NCBI GenBank assembly: GCA_964592155.1 | Contig: CAZQDA010000002.1 | Coordinates: 1 to 64,000, forward strand | Source: Christensenella sp964592155 | GTDB lineage: Bacteria; Bacillota; Clostridia; Christensenellales; Christensenellaceae | DNA: 64,000 nt | Direction: 5' to 3' | Shown here: in pieces, positions 34,806 through 43,070 of the stretch | Position numbering within the stretch: position 1 is the first letter of the stretch | Layout of the letters: each line of letters starts with the position of its first letter | Notes under the pieces: generated by a model | The model's input: the letters and a program-made list of their open reading frames with translations, nothing else | What the model was told of the DNA's origin: nothing | Databases searched by the model: none | Made by a program: the position numbers and the translations under genes

Positions 34806-36317
34806 CTAAAGCGGAAGCACGCCGTGCTTTTTCGGCAGCTTGCTTTCCCTTTTTGAGATTGTCATTTCCAATGCTGAAATCAGGATTTGCCGTGTGTGCG
34901 CCGGTTCAATCACATCGTCAACCACACCCTGCTGCGCCGCCTGCCACGGGTTTGCATATTCTTCGATATATTTTTCTTTCATTTGCTTTTTCGCTTCAAT
35001 TCCATCCTGCGCCGATTTGATTTCATCTTCATATAAAACGAGCGCGCCCATCTCCGGCGGCATGGAAGAAATCTCTGCTCCCGGCCACGCATAAACCATA
35101 TCCGCGCCGAGCGCTTTGGGACACATCATTGCAAAGCCTTCACCGACAGACTTTCCTGCAATAACATTCAATTTTGGAATACCCGCCTGCGCATAAGCGC
35201 TGATGAGCCCCGCAATATCAGGAATCAGGCTTCCTTTTTCTTGGTCTAAATCCACTTCGGCACCCTCGCAATTTGTCAGCGTAATGGCCGGAATGTTAAA
35301 CGCATCCAGAAATTGCATGAACCGCGCCGCTTTCCTTGCGGCGTTTCCTGTCATCTTTGCCTGAGCGTCATTTGCAAGAAAGCCGCATACATTTCCGCCA
35401 AGCCGTCCAAAAGCAGTAATCACTTCCCGCGCGTATTGCGCAGAGCACTCCAAAACCGCTCCCTGATCCGCAATCGCGGTCAAAAGTGCTTTTGGATCAT
35501 ATGCCTCTTCGCCGGAAAAAGGAAGCTGCCTGTTTAAGTCGTCCGTATGAAGCTCATAAGGCGCTTCATCCAGATTATTGGAAGGAAGAAACCCGAGCAG
35601 CTGTTTTACCGCTCCGAAGCACTCCTCTTCATTCGCACACAGGAATTGAGAAAGCCCTGTTTGTTCATTGTGGGTTCGTGCGCCGAATTCCGCCGTAGCC
35701 TTGACGCTTTTCCCCAGAGCAGAGCCATAAATTTGCGGACCATGCAGAGAAGTTGCAGAAATCCCGTCAATCATAAATGTGAAATCCGCAATTGCCGCCA
35801 TATAGGCCGCCGTGCCAACACAAGGACCTGCAACAACCGCAATTGTGGGAATCACTCCCGAAATTTCATTCAGTTTGTTCAAAATTGCGGTCGTGCTTTC
35901 GATTGCCGCTATGCCCTCTGAAATCCTTGCACCGCCGGAATCGAGAACGCCAATCACCGGAACGCCGTTTTTTGCCGCCATATCCATGACTTTCAGAATC
36001 TTTGCCGCATGCGCTGCCGACAGTGATCCTGAAAGGACGGTATAATCCTGTGCATAAAGATAAACGGGACGCTCTTGTATTGTTCCATAGCCGCATACGA
36101 CGCCTTCACCCGTTTCGCTTGCCGCTTCAAATCCCGGCGTTGCATAGGTACGCTTTACAAATTTTTCAATTTCAATAAAGCTGCCCGCATCCAGCAATAA
36201 TTCAACCCGTTCACGCGCAGTCTTTTTTCCTGCGTCGTGCTGAGCCTGAACAGATTGCTGTCCTCCGCCGGCAAGAGCATCTAAGTTTTTTTGCCTTAGC
36301 TCTTCCAGTTTGCCCAT
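34806..36317 (-). CDS. 12S-type acyl-CoA carboxyltransferase (MmdA/PccB family)
   Basis: A 503-residue crotonase-fold carboxyltransferase with N and C halves (KKTARERVELLLDAGSFIEI, VLDSGGARISEG, then AITLTNCEGAEVD and a C-terminal GAEISSMPPEMGALVLYEDE). Length matches MmdA (methylmalonyl-CoA decarboxylase alpha). The segment after the first oxyanion site reads HGPQIYGSALGKSVKATAEF and lacks the GE...LGGA pattern usual in methylmalonyl- and propionyl-CoA enzymes, so the acyl substrate is uncertain. It heads the operon and has GGAGG 7 bases before ATG. Confidence 0.88.
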   Translation of the reverse strand: MGKLEELRQKNLDALAGGGQQSVQAQHDAGKKTARERVELLLDAGSFIEIEKFVKRTYATPGFEAASETGEGVVCGYGTIQERPVYLYAQDYTVLSGSLSAAHAAKILKVMDMAAKNGVPVIGVLDSGGARISEGIAAIESTTAILNKLNEISGVIPTIAVVAGPCVGTAAYMAAIADFTFMIDGISATSLHGPQIYGSALGKSVKATAEFGARTHNEQTGLSQFLCANEEECFGAVKQLLGFLPSNNLDEAPYELHTDDLNRQLPFSGEEAYDPKALLTAIADQGAVLECSAQYAREVITAFGRLGGNVCGFLANDAQAKMTGNAARKAARFMQFLDAFNIPAITLTNCEGAEVDLDQEKGSLIPDIAGLISAYAQAGIPKLNVIAGKSVGEGFAMMCPKALGADMVYAWPGAEISSMPPEMGALVLYEDEIKSAQDGIEAKKQMKEKYIEEYANPWQAAQQGVVDDVIEPAHTRQILISALEMTISKRESKLPKKHGVLPL

Positions 36318-36385
36318 TATAATACCTCCATTGTTCTATTTTGAAATCAAATGAATCAAAAAACTACCCTCTATTTTAACAATTC

Positions 36386-36396
36386 AACGTTTACCC
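36386..36396. promoter_or_regulatory. Half-site matching the LacI-type operators
   Basis: AACGTTTACCC here is identical over 11 bases to the operator at 52930-52945 and lies 69 bases upstream of the carboxyltransferase operon. The left half is poorly matched, so it may be a weak site for a LacI/CcpA-type protein or a coincidence. Confidence 0.3.
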
Positions 36397-36422
36397 TGCG
36401 TTTCCCTGCAAAATAATTCAGA

Positions 36423-37139
36423 TCAAATCACAAACTTCTTTAAATATTCCACTTCTTCTTTTGTAAGCATACGGTAACTTCCCTTTTTCAGGTTTCCAAG
36501 CTTGATGTCGCCGACCGCCACACGCTTTAAGTAACAGACATTTTTTTCAATAGCGGCAAACATCCGCCTTACCTGCCTGTTTTTTCCTTCTGAAATCACA
36601 CACAGCACTTCGCTTCTTCCCGCGCCGCAGTTTAAAAGCTTAAACGTGCAAGGTGCCGTCTTATATCCGTCGTCAAGCACTACCCCTTTTGACAGCGTTT
36701 CCAGTTCCTCTTCCGTAATATCCGAATCAATGACTGCAAGATACTTCTTAGGCACGCGATGTTTCGGATGGGTGAGCGCATTGGTGAGCGCGCCATCGTT
36801 TGTCATCAAAAGCAATCCCTCCGTGGTAAAATCAAGTCTTCCCACCGGATACAGACGCTCCTTCACATCTTTAACATACTGCATAACTGTTTTTCTGCCA
36901 TTTTCATCCTGACAGGTTGAAACGCAGCCTGCCGGTTTATTCAGCATCAGATATACTTTCTTTTTGGCAGGCCTGATGATGCGGTTCATATATTTTATCT
37001 CATCCTTTTCCGGGTCGATCAGAAAGCCCATTTCGCGCACTGTTTGTCCATTGACCTCAACCCTGCCCGCAGCAATCAATTCCTCGGCCTTTCTTCTCGA
37101 TGCAATTCCACAATCCGCTAAAAATTTTTGTAATCTCAT
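36423..37139 (-). CDS. rluB: RluB/RsuA-family rRNA pseudouridine synthase
   Basis: A 238-residue pseudouridine synthase acting on rRNA. The N-terminal S4 RNA-binding domain (MRLQKFLADCGIASRRKAEELIAAG) precedes the catalytic domain with the active Asp in YPVGRLDFTTEGLLLMTNDG and the family ends VISEGKNRQVRRMFA. In Bacillus, dacB, spmA and spmB lie between scpB and rluB; here only about 110 bases separate the two. Confidence 0.94.
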   Translation of the reverse strand: MRLQKFLADCGIASRRKAEELIAAGRVEVNGQTVREMGFLIDPEKDEIKYMNRIIRPAKKKVYLMLNKPAGCVSTCQDENGRKTVMQYVKDVKERLYPVGRLDFTTEGLLLMTNDGALTNALTHPKHRVPKKYLAVIDSDITEEELETLSKGVVLDDGYKTAPCTFKLLNCGAGRSEVLCVISEGKNRQVRRMFAAIEKNVCYLKRVAVGDIKLGNLKKGSYRMLTKEEVEYLKKFVI

Positions 37140-37214
37140 TTTATCTCCTTCATAATCAATCGCCTTGTTAGGGCACTCAGTAATCAGTCGCGTGCAAACG
37201 ACTGCTGCGGTTCA

Positions 37215-37245
37215 ATAAAACAGGAGCGCCAAGCGCTGGCCCTCC
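37215..37245 (-). terminator. Terminator of scpB
   Basis: Stem GGAG-GCC / GGC-CTCC (37223-37245) followed on the minus strand by TGTTTTATT, directly after the scpB stop. Confidence 0.7.
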
Positions 37246-37250
37246 CATTT

Positions 37251-37799
37251 TCAAGCGATTTCGTCAGTCTCTTCTTCCTGACCAAGCGCCTCAAAATCTA
37301 TTTTAGGCAGTTCTTCCAGAGACGAAATACCAAAATGTCTCAAAAATTCATCTGTTGTGGCAAAAAGCGATGGTCTGCCCAGTACATCCTTTTTTCCAAT
37401 CACACGAATCAGTCCTTTTTCTGTCAAGGTGGAAACAGCATAATTAGAGCGGACTCCCCTGATTTCATCAATTTCGGCCCGCGTGACCGGCTGCTTATAG
37501 GCAACGATGCTAAGCGTCTCCAAAACAGAATTTGAAAGCGAGGCATGCTCGGTTGGAGCAAGCAGGTCTTTGATATACCCTGCATATTTGGGATTGGTGC
37601 AAAGCTGCAGCTTATCGCCGAGTCTTAACAAGAGCAGCCCTTCCTCCCTGTTTTTTTTCTCCTCGATGATTTCTTGCACAATCACATCAAGCTCATCCTC
37701 ATCCATATCCAAAAGCTGTGCAAAAGCAGAGATCTCTATGGCATCTCCCGCGACAAACAAGGTTGCCATAACGGCTCCACATATCTCGTTTTTATTCAA
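37251..37799 (-). CDS. scpB: Segregation and condensation protein B
   Basis: ScpB (182 residues) is a winged-helix partner of the Smc-ScpA condensin. Family blocks: ATLFVAGDAIEISAFAQLL, SLSNSVLETLSIVAYKQPVTRAEIDEIRGV and LGRPSLFATTDEFLRHFGI. The best start is TTG at 37799: GGAGG lies 9 bases upstream and the frame overlaps the scpA stop by 4 bases (TTGA). Upstream in-frame ATGs lie inside scpA without a site. Confidence 0.93.
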   Translation of the reverse strand: MNKNEICGAVMATLFVAGDAIEISAFAQLLDMDEDELDVIVQEIIEEKKNREEGLLLLRLGDKLQLCTNPKYAGYIKDLLAPTEHASLSNSVLETLSIVAYKQPVTRAEIDEIRGVRSNYAVSTLTEKGLIRVIGKKDVLGRPSLFATTDEFLRHFGISSLEELPKIDFEALGQEEETDEIA

Positions 37800-38542
37800 C
37801 TTGCCATTCCTCCATCCTGATATTCCAGCGTGATATCCGCAAATGCTTTTTGCTGACAAATTGAAAGCCGACCCACATGCCATAGCTCAAGCAAAGCAAT
37901 AAACGTAACGGCTACCTCCATTTGCGATGCTTTTTGTTCAAACAAAGAAAAAAAGGACAGCCTTTTTTCCATTTTCAACCGCTCCAATATTTTCTTTTTT
38001 TGCAGCCTTATGCTGAACATATCTTGCTTGATTTCTACTTTACGATAAGCATCCGGTTCCTTTTTCCGGTTTTTGAGCAGCGACAAAAAGGCCAGATATA
38101 ACGCATCCGTATCCGCGCCTTCAATCACAAGCTCCTGATCGGCATCGATCAACTCTTCCGGAAGCTTATAAAAAACAGACTGCGCCCCGCTTTCCATCAC
38201 AGCCAGACGCTCTCCGGCCTCTTTATAAAGCTTGTAGGCGCGCAAACGCTCAATCAGCTCCGTCTCCGGATCAATAAACTCTTCATCCATCAGTTCTTCA
38301 CGCTTTGACGGAAGCAGCGAACGCGATTTGATATAAAGAAGCGTTGCCGCCATATTTAAAAATTCACTGGCCCGATCCATATCCAGTTCCTTCATTTCAT
38401 CCATATAGGAAAGATACTGCTCCGTTATTTCAGAAACAAAGATATCCTGCAAATCAATCTTTGCCTTGCTGATCAAATGAAGAAGCAGATCAAGCGGACC
38501 TTCGAATTGCGTCAGCTTAAAAGACAGAGTATGCGAAGACAT
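37796..38542 (-). CDS. scpA: Segregation and condensation protein A
   Basis: ScpA (248 residues) is the kleisin that closes the Smc ring for chromosome compaction. The N-terminal domain begins FEGPLDLLLHLISKAKIDLQDIF and contains AATLLYIKSRSLLP; the C-terminal winged helix includes VTFIALLELWHVGRLSICQQ. Its start overlaps the end of the M50 protease gene by 26 bases, and it overlaps scpB by 4 bases, so all three are coupled. Confidence 0.94.
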   Translation of the reverse strand: MSSHTLSFKLTQFEGPLDLLLHLISKAKIDLQDIFVSEITEQYLSYMDEMKELDMDRASEFLNMAATLLYIKSRSLLPSKREELMDEEFIDPETELIERLRAYKLYKEAGERLAVMESGAQSVFYKLPEELIDADQELVIEGADTDALYLAFLSLLKNRKKEPDAYRKVEIKQDMFSIRLQKKKILERLKMEKRLSFFSLFEQKASQMEVAVTFIALLELWHVGRLSICQQKAFADITLEYQDGGMAS

Positions 38543-39212
38543 AAGAACTTACCAGCATTCCTTTCATCTGTGGCATAAACAGGCTGAAGAAAGAATCATA
38601 CACGCCGATCAGCCAGAAGGTGAAGTTACCAAGAAGCCATCCTGTAAAGCCTGTAATAATCAGAATCAAGAGGATGATAAAACCATAACGATAGAGAACA
38701 TTCAGCGCCTTTGAAGCCTTATAAGGCAAAAAACTGCTCAAAAACTGGAATCCATCCAGTGGTGGAATCGGAATGAGGTTAAAGATGCCCAGCGTAATAC
38801 TCAAAACCATGATCGGAACCATAATGTGAATGTAAATTTCATTGATAAAGCCCATTGCCATGGTAATAAAAAGAATTGCCGCAACCAGAAAGGATGTGAT
38901 AAAATTCGCAATAATGCCCGAAAGCGAAACAAGAACATTATCCCGCTTGGGGTGCTTGAAGTTGCGCGTATTAATGGGCACCGGCTTCGCCCATCCGAAA
39001 CGAAACAAAAGCAGACAGATAAGGCCAACCGGATCGAGATGCTTAACCGGATCAAGCGTCAACCTGCCCAAATTGCGCGCTGTGGAATCCCCGCATTTAT
39101 ACGCGGCAAACGCATGCGCCCATTCGTGAATGGAAAGAGCCAGCAAAACCGCCGGAATACTATACAAAAGAGCCATCCAATAATTTGGATTTCCAAAATT
39201 ACTAAAAATCAT
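38517..39212 (-). CDS. M50-family site-2 metalloprotease
   Basis: A 231-residue integral membrane protease of the short SpoIVFB-like/Rv-type M50 branch. The HExxH zinc motif is ALSIHEWAHAFAAYKCGD in the first membrane segment. The third ligand, Asp, lies in NLIPIPPLDGFQFLSSF. Four to six hydrophobic segments are visible. This gene normally sits next to scpA in Clostridia; its substrate is unknown. Confidence 0.9.
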   Translation of the reverse strand: MIFSNFGNPNYWMALLYSIPAVLLALSIHEWAHAFAAYKCGDSTARNLGRLTLDPVKHLDPVGLICLLLFRFGWAKPVPINTRNFKHPKRDNVLVSLSGIIANFITSFLVAAILFITMAMGFINEIYIHIMVPIMVLSITLGIFNLIPIPPLDGFQFLSSFLPYKASKALNVLYRYGFIILLILIITGFTGWLLGNFTFWLIGVYDSFFSLFMPQMKGMLVSSYVFAYSVF

Positions 39213-39288
39213 TTTTTACCTCAATATTCTTCCTTACTTATTTTTCCCGTCGTCCATCCCTGCATCTTTTTTCAGAAAGCTTTGCACT

Positions 39289-40104
39289 TCACAGCTTTTC
39301 CAGAAAACCGTCTACGAGACTGCACATTTTGGATGCAACCATTTTTCCGGCTTCCAGCACTTCCTCCATTGTGAGCGCATGTTTTGCAACGCCCGCTGCA
39401 AGATTGCTGATGCAGGAAATTGCAACTGTTTTTGCCCCCGCATGCGAAGCTGCAACAACCTCGTGAACCGTGGACATTCCCACCGCATCTGCACCAAGCA
39501 CACGAAGCGCGCGAATTTCGGCAGGCGTCTCGTATGAAGGACCTACCATATATCCATAAACACCGTGACAAAGTTTAATCTGTTCTTTTTGAGCAACTTG
39601 ATCAAGAATATTGTTCAATTCTTTGGAATACGCAAACGACATATCAGGAAAACGCGGCCCGAGCTCGTCGATATTGGGTCCTGTCAACGCATTATTTGCG
39701 GAAAAATTAATATGGTCTGTGATTACCATAAGGTCTCCCGCGGAAAATTCTGTGTTGATCCCTCCCGCGGCGTTGGTGAGCAGCACATAACCTGCTCCGA
39801 GCATAAGCAGCGTGCGCAATGGAACCACGGTTTCAGCCGCTGTGTATCCTTCGTAGCAATGGAACCTGCCAGAGAGCAATGCAATCTTTTTTCCGGCTTT
39901 ACGGCCAAAAATCAGCTTTCCCGAATGTCCCGGCGCTGTGGAAACCGGAAACCCCGGAATTTCCGCATAAGGTATTTCCACTACGATCTCATCAATCGTA
40001 TTTCCATAATCACCAAGTCCTGATCCAAGCACAATAATGACCTCAGGTCTGAAGTCTGTTCTGGATTCAATATAGTTTTTTGCAATTGTTAAACGCTCTT
40101 TCAT
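39289..40104 (-). CDS. punA: Purine-nucleoside phosphorylase
   Basis: A 271-residue trimeric-type phosphorylase that splits inosine and guanosine to base and ribose-1-phosphate. Motifs: IIVLGSGLGDYG, TAPGHSGKLIFG, LSGRFHCYEGY, LLTNAAGGINTEFSAGDLMVI, and GPSYETPAEIRALRVLGADAVGMSTVHE. The ATG at 40104 is preferred, with GAGGG 6 bases upstream; the longer frame runs into spo0A. It lies 13 bases after the spo0A homologue. Confidence 0.94.
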   Translation of the reverse strand: MKERLTIAKNYIESRTDFRPEVIIVLGSGLGDYGNTIDEIVVEIPYAEIPGFPVSTAPGHSGKLIFGRKAGKKIALLSGRFHCYEGYTAAETVVPLRTLLMLGAGYVLLTNAAGGINTEFSAGDLMVITDHINFSANNALTGPNIDELGPRFPDMSFAYSKELNNILDQVAQKEQIKLCHGVYGYMVGPSYETPAEIRALRVLGADAVGMSTVHEVVAASHAGAKTVAISCISNLAAGVAKHALTMEEVLEAGKMVASKMCSLVDGFLEKL

Positions 40105-40117
40105 TTGTTTCCCTCTC

Positions 40118-40864
40118 TTATCGTAGTAATAATTTTTCAGCCAGAGTCGCGATAAATTCACCGTTTGTCGGTTTCCCTTTTTCGGAACTGATTGTATATC
40201 CGAAATATTCGTGAAACGCCTTTGGCTGCCCTCTGTTTGCTGATGTTTCAATGGCATGCCTAATGTTGCGCTCTACGCATTTTTCTGTGGTTTGATACTT
40301 TTCAGCAAGAGGCCGGTATATCATTTTATTGAGCGGGCGAATACTCCTGCCATCCTTGCATACCATTAAAAGGGCATCTTTGAGCAGCGTATATCCCTGA
40401 ATGTTGATGGGCATCCCTAAAACCATCAACGCCACCATAATCATTTTTTCCAAAAAAAGATTTTCGTCCGAAGCAATCTGCGTTTTTTGGTTTTGCTCGC
40501 GCAAAGCCGCCACTTCCAAAATGCGAGGCACAAATATCTCTTTGATATATGGCTTCACAAATATATAATTTGCTTCTAATTCTGCCGCCTTTTTATTGAT
40601 CAAATCCTGATTCATAGAGGTGAGGACGATTTTCAAAACATGCTTATCCTCAAACATATGCTCCATCAGGGCAAAACCATCATATCCGGGTAAAATCGCC
40701 TCCACCAGCACCAGATCGGGCTGATAGGAATCATACAGGGAAATCGCCTCTTCGCCACTGGTCGTAGACAAAAACGAGGCAGATATTTCTTTGAGCATTT
40801 CCCTGACCTGACACGCATATTCCCTGCTCTGTTCTACTATCAATGTGCGTTGAAATCTTGTCAA
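40118..40864 (-). CDS. spo0A: Spo0A homologue with altered phosphorylation site
   Basis: A 248-residue response regulator. The C-terminal DNA-binding domain is clearly Spo0A (ECVERNIRHAIE-like block EKCVERNIRHAIETSANRG, then FGYTISSEKGKPTNGEFIA). The receiver is altered: the phosphorylated Asp is Glu55 in LVLVEAILPGYDG, and the acidic pair near the start is Glu11-Gln12 (LIVEQSREY). The switch Thr82 and Lys104 remain. The start is TTG with GGAGG 6 bases upstream. It follows recN directly, with no spoIVB. A constitutively active, phosphate-independent regulator is the inference; family identity is secure. Confidence 0.92.
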   Translation of the reverse strand: MTRFQRTLIVEQSREYACQVREMLKEISASFLSTTSGEEAISLYDSYQPDLVLVEAILPGYDGFALMEHMFEDKHVLKIVLTSMNQDLINKKAAELEANYIFVKPYIKEIFVPRILEVAALREQNQKTQIASDENLFLEKMIMVALMVLGMPINIQGYTLLKDALLMVCKDGRSIRPLNKMIYRPLAEKYQTTEKCVERNIRHAIETSANRGQPKAFHEYFGYTISSEKGKPTNGEFIATLAEKLLLR

Positions 40865-40886
40865 AGCAATCCTCCATATTGTCAGT

Positions 40887-42590
40887 TTAAAACGCTTGTT
40901 TCAGCCGCTTTGCATTTTGAATCAATTCGGCCGCATATTTTTGGGAGCTCTCCGTTTCGATTCCCCCTGAAAGCCGCGCGACTTCGCGCACCACTTCATC
41001 CCCATCCAGTTTTTCCACAATTGTATTGGTAACCTGACCCGCCGTCTGCTTTGCGATTAAAAAATTTGAATCCGCCATCGCGGCGATCTGCGGCAGATGC
41101 GTAACGCAAATTACTTGGCGCGAGCGGGCAATGCAAGCCATTTTTTCAGATACCACCAATGCCATTTTTCCACTGATCCCCGTATCAATCTCGTCGAAGA
41201 TCAAGGTTGAAATATCGTCAATCCCTGCGGAGATATTTTTAAAGGCAAGCATGATTCTGGATATTTCCCCGCCTGACGCCGTCTTTGAGAGTGGCTTTAC
41301 GGGTTCTCCCGCGTTCGTAGAGATATAAAATTCCATCTCATCGATTCCGTTTCTTGTATAATCCGCTTCCTGCATTGAGGGAAGCGGTACAAACCGCGCT
41401 TCAAACTGTGCGTTTTGCATGCCAAGATCTTTTAGCTCCGCGAGAATATTTTTTGAAAGCTTTTCAGCCGCCTTTTTTCTTGTTTCCGAAAGCGTTCCGT
41501 ATTCGTCATAAAGCTTCCCTTTTACAATACCGATTTCCGCCGTCAGCCGCGCCGCCGTCTGCTCTGCATTTTGAAGCCGTTCAAGCCGGTCTTTTGACTC
41601 TTCACAATAAGCGAGTATTTCTTCTTCCGTATTTCCATATTTTCTGGCGAGCGTATGGATGAATTCAATCCTCTCTTCAATTTCTTCCTGCCGCTGTCCG
41701 TCAAACACAACGCTTTCCGAATAATCCCGCAGATCGTGCGCACACTCTTCCAGAATGTATGCGGCTTCCTGTATGCGCTCCAGCGTTTTTTGATATTGCA
41801 GATCATATCCTGAAATTCTGGCAAGCTCAGCCGCTGTATGCTGCACCAAAGAGAGTGCGCTCCCCCCCTCTTCGCCTCCAAGATACAATTCTGTATATCC
41901 ATTGCTTAATGCCTTGGCAATGGATTGCGCATTGTTTAAGCGATCGCGTTCTTCTTTCAAGGCATCCCGCTCGCCTGCTGATAATTGCGCTTCTTCGATT
42001 TCCTGTATCTGGAAAGAAAGCAAATCCATACTGCGCACCCGTTCCTTTTCATCTCCACCGATATCTGCAAGCTGTGATTCCATCTCTTTCAGACGTTCAT
42101 AAAGTCCTGAAATCTTCTCTTTGCAAGGCTTAATTTGATCCTTACAATAATTATCGATAAAGGAAAGGTGGTTTTTGGCATAGAGAAGCGACTGATGCTC
42201 ATGCTGGCCGTGCAAATCAATCATTTTATCGGTAAGCGCTTTTAGCGTTGCGAGATTCACCGCCGTTCCATTGACCCTGCAAACATTTTTGCCATTGGAA
42301 GACAAATCACGCGACAAAATCAATTCATCTGAGCATTCCAGCCCGTTTTCTTCAAAAAAAGCTTCAAAAGCAGAGCTGTCAATATAGAGCACTGCCTCCA
42401 CATGCGCCTTTTCCTGGCCGGAACGAATCAGATCCCTGTCTGCTCTTTCGCCAAGCAGCAGATTCATTGAGTCAACAACAATGGATTTTCCTGCGCCGGT
42501 TTCGCCGGAAAGCACATTGAGCCCATCTGAAAATTCTATATTCAGTTCATCAATTAGCGCAATATTGCGCACCAATAGGCTATGTATCAT
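40887..42590 (-). CDS. recN: DNA repair protein RecN
   Basis: RecN (567 residues) is an SMC-like ATPase recruited early to double-strand breaks. Walker A is LSGETGAGKSIVVDSMNLLLG at residues 28-48, two coiled-coil arms occupy about residues 160-370, the signature is KTASGGEISRIMLAFK and Walker B is TLIFDEIDTGISG. It follows argR and precedes spo0A; spoIVB, which usually lies in between, is missing. Confidence 0.96.
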   Translation of the reverse strand: MIHSLLVRNIALIDELNIEFSDGLNVLSGETGAGKSIVVDSMNLLLGERADRDLIRSGQEKAHVEAVLYIDSSAFEAFFEENGLECSDELILSRDLSSNGKNVCRVNGTAVNLATLKALTDKMIDLHGQHEHQSLLYAKNHLSFIDNYCKDQIKPCKEKISGLYERLKEMESQLADIGGDEKERVRSMDLLSFQIQEIEEAQLSAGERDALKEERDRLNNAQSIAKALSNGYTELYLGGEEGGSALSLVQHTAAELARISGYDLQYQKTLERIQEAAYILEECAHDLRDYSESVVFDGQRQEEIEERIEFIHTLARKYGNTEEEILAYCEESKDRLERLQNAEQTAARLTAEIGIVKGKLYDEYGTLSETRKKAAEKLSKNILAELKDLGMQNAQFEARFVPLPSMQEADYTRNGIDEMEFYISTNAGEPVKPLSKTASGGEISRIMLAFKNISAGIDDISTLIFDEIDTGISGKMALVVSEKMACIARSRQVICVTHLPQIAAMADSNFLIAKQTAGQVTNTIVEKLDGDEVVREVARLSGGIETESSQKYAAELIQNAKRLKQAF

Positions 42591-42607
42591 ACTATGAGCC
42601 GTTTTCC

Positions 42608-43060
42608 TTATTTATTTACAATCTTCAACAACCGTTCTGATATCTCTTCCGCCGTTTGTTCTGAAGTCGTGGCGATAAAAATCGTATTATCCCCCGCCAG
42701 AGTTCCCACCACGCCTGGATAGTGCATGCTATCCACTACCTCGGCAGCCGCATTTGCGCTTCCGGAAAGAGTTTTGATTATCACCAGATTCATTGCCACA
42801 TCCACTGACAATACCGTATCCTTAAAAATCCTCATCATGATATCCAGATCATTGCTTTTGTTTTTTTTATTGACTGCATATTTATACGCGCCTGAGGAAG
42901 ACTGAACTTTAATAAGCTGGAGCTCTTTAATGTCACGCGAAATGGTCGCCTGCGTCACCTTGAACCCCGCCTCGTTTAAAAGCGCTACAAGATCCTCCTG
43001 CGTTTCGACTTCATTGTTTTCAATCAGATCTAAGATTTTGTTTTGTCTCTTGGATTTCAT
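42608..43060 (-). CDS. argR: Arginine repressor ArgR
   Basis: ArgR (150 residues) represses arginine biosynthesis when arginine binds and hexamerises it. The N-terminal winged helix reads NKILDLIENNEVETQEDLVA and GFKVTQATISRDIKELQLIK; the C-terminal domain has the arginine-binding region GTLAGDNTIFIATTSEQTAEE. Its place between nadK and recN is standard for Clostridia. Confidence 0.95.
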   Translation of the reverse strand: MKSKRQNKILDLIENNEVETQEDLVALLNEAGFKVTQATISRDIKELQLIKVQSSSGAYKYAVNKKNKSNDLDIMMRIFKDTVLSVDVAMNLVIIKTLSGSANAAAEVVDSMHYPGVVGTLAGDNTIFIATTSEQTAEEISERLLKIVNK

Positions 43061-43070
43061 GAATCTACCC

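Noticed and set aside
37185..37204. CAGTCG/CGACTG hairpin between rluB and scpB
   Set aside because: Short stem with no U-run and no palindromic extension; the real terminator is at 37215-37245.
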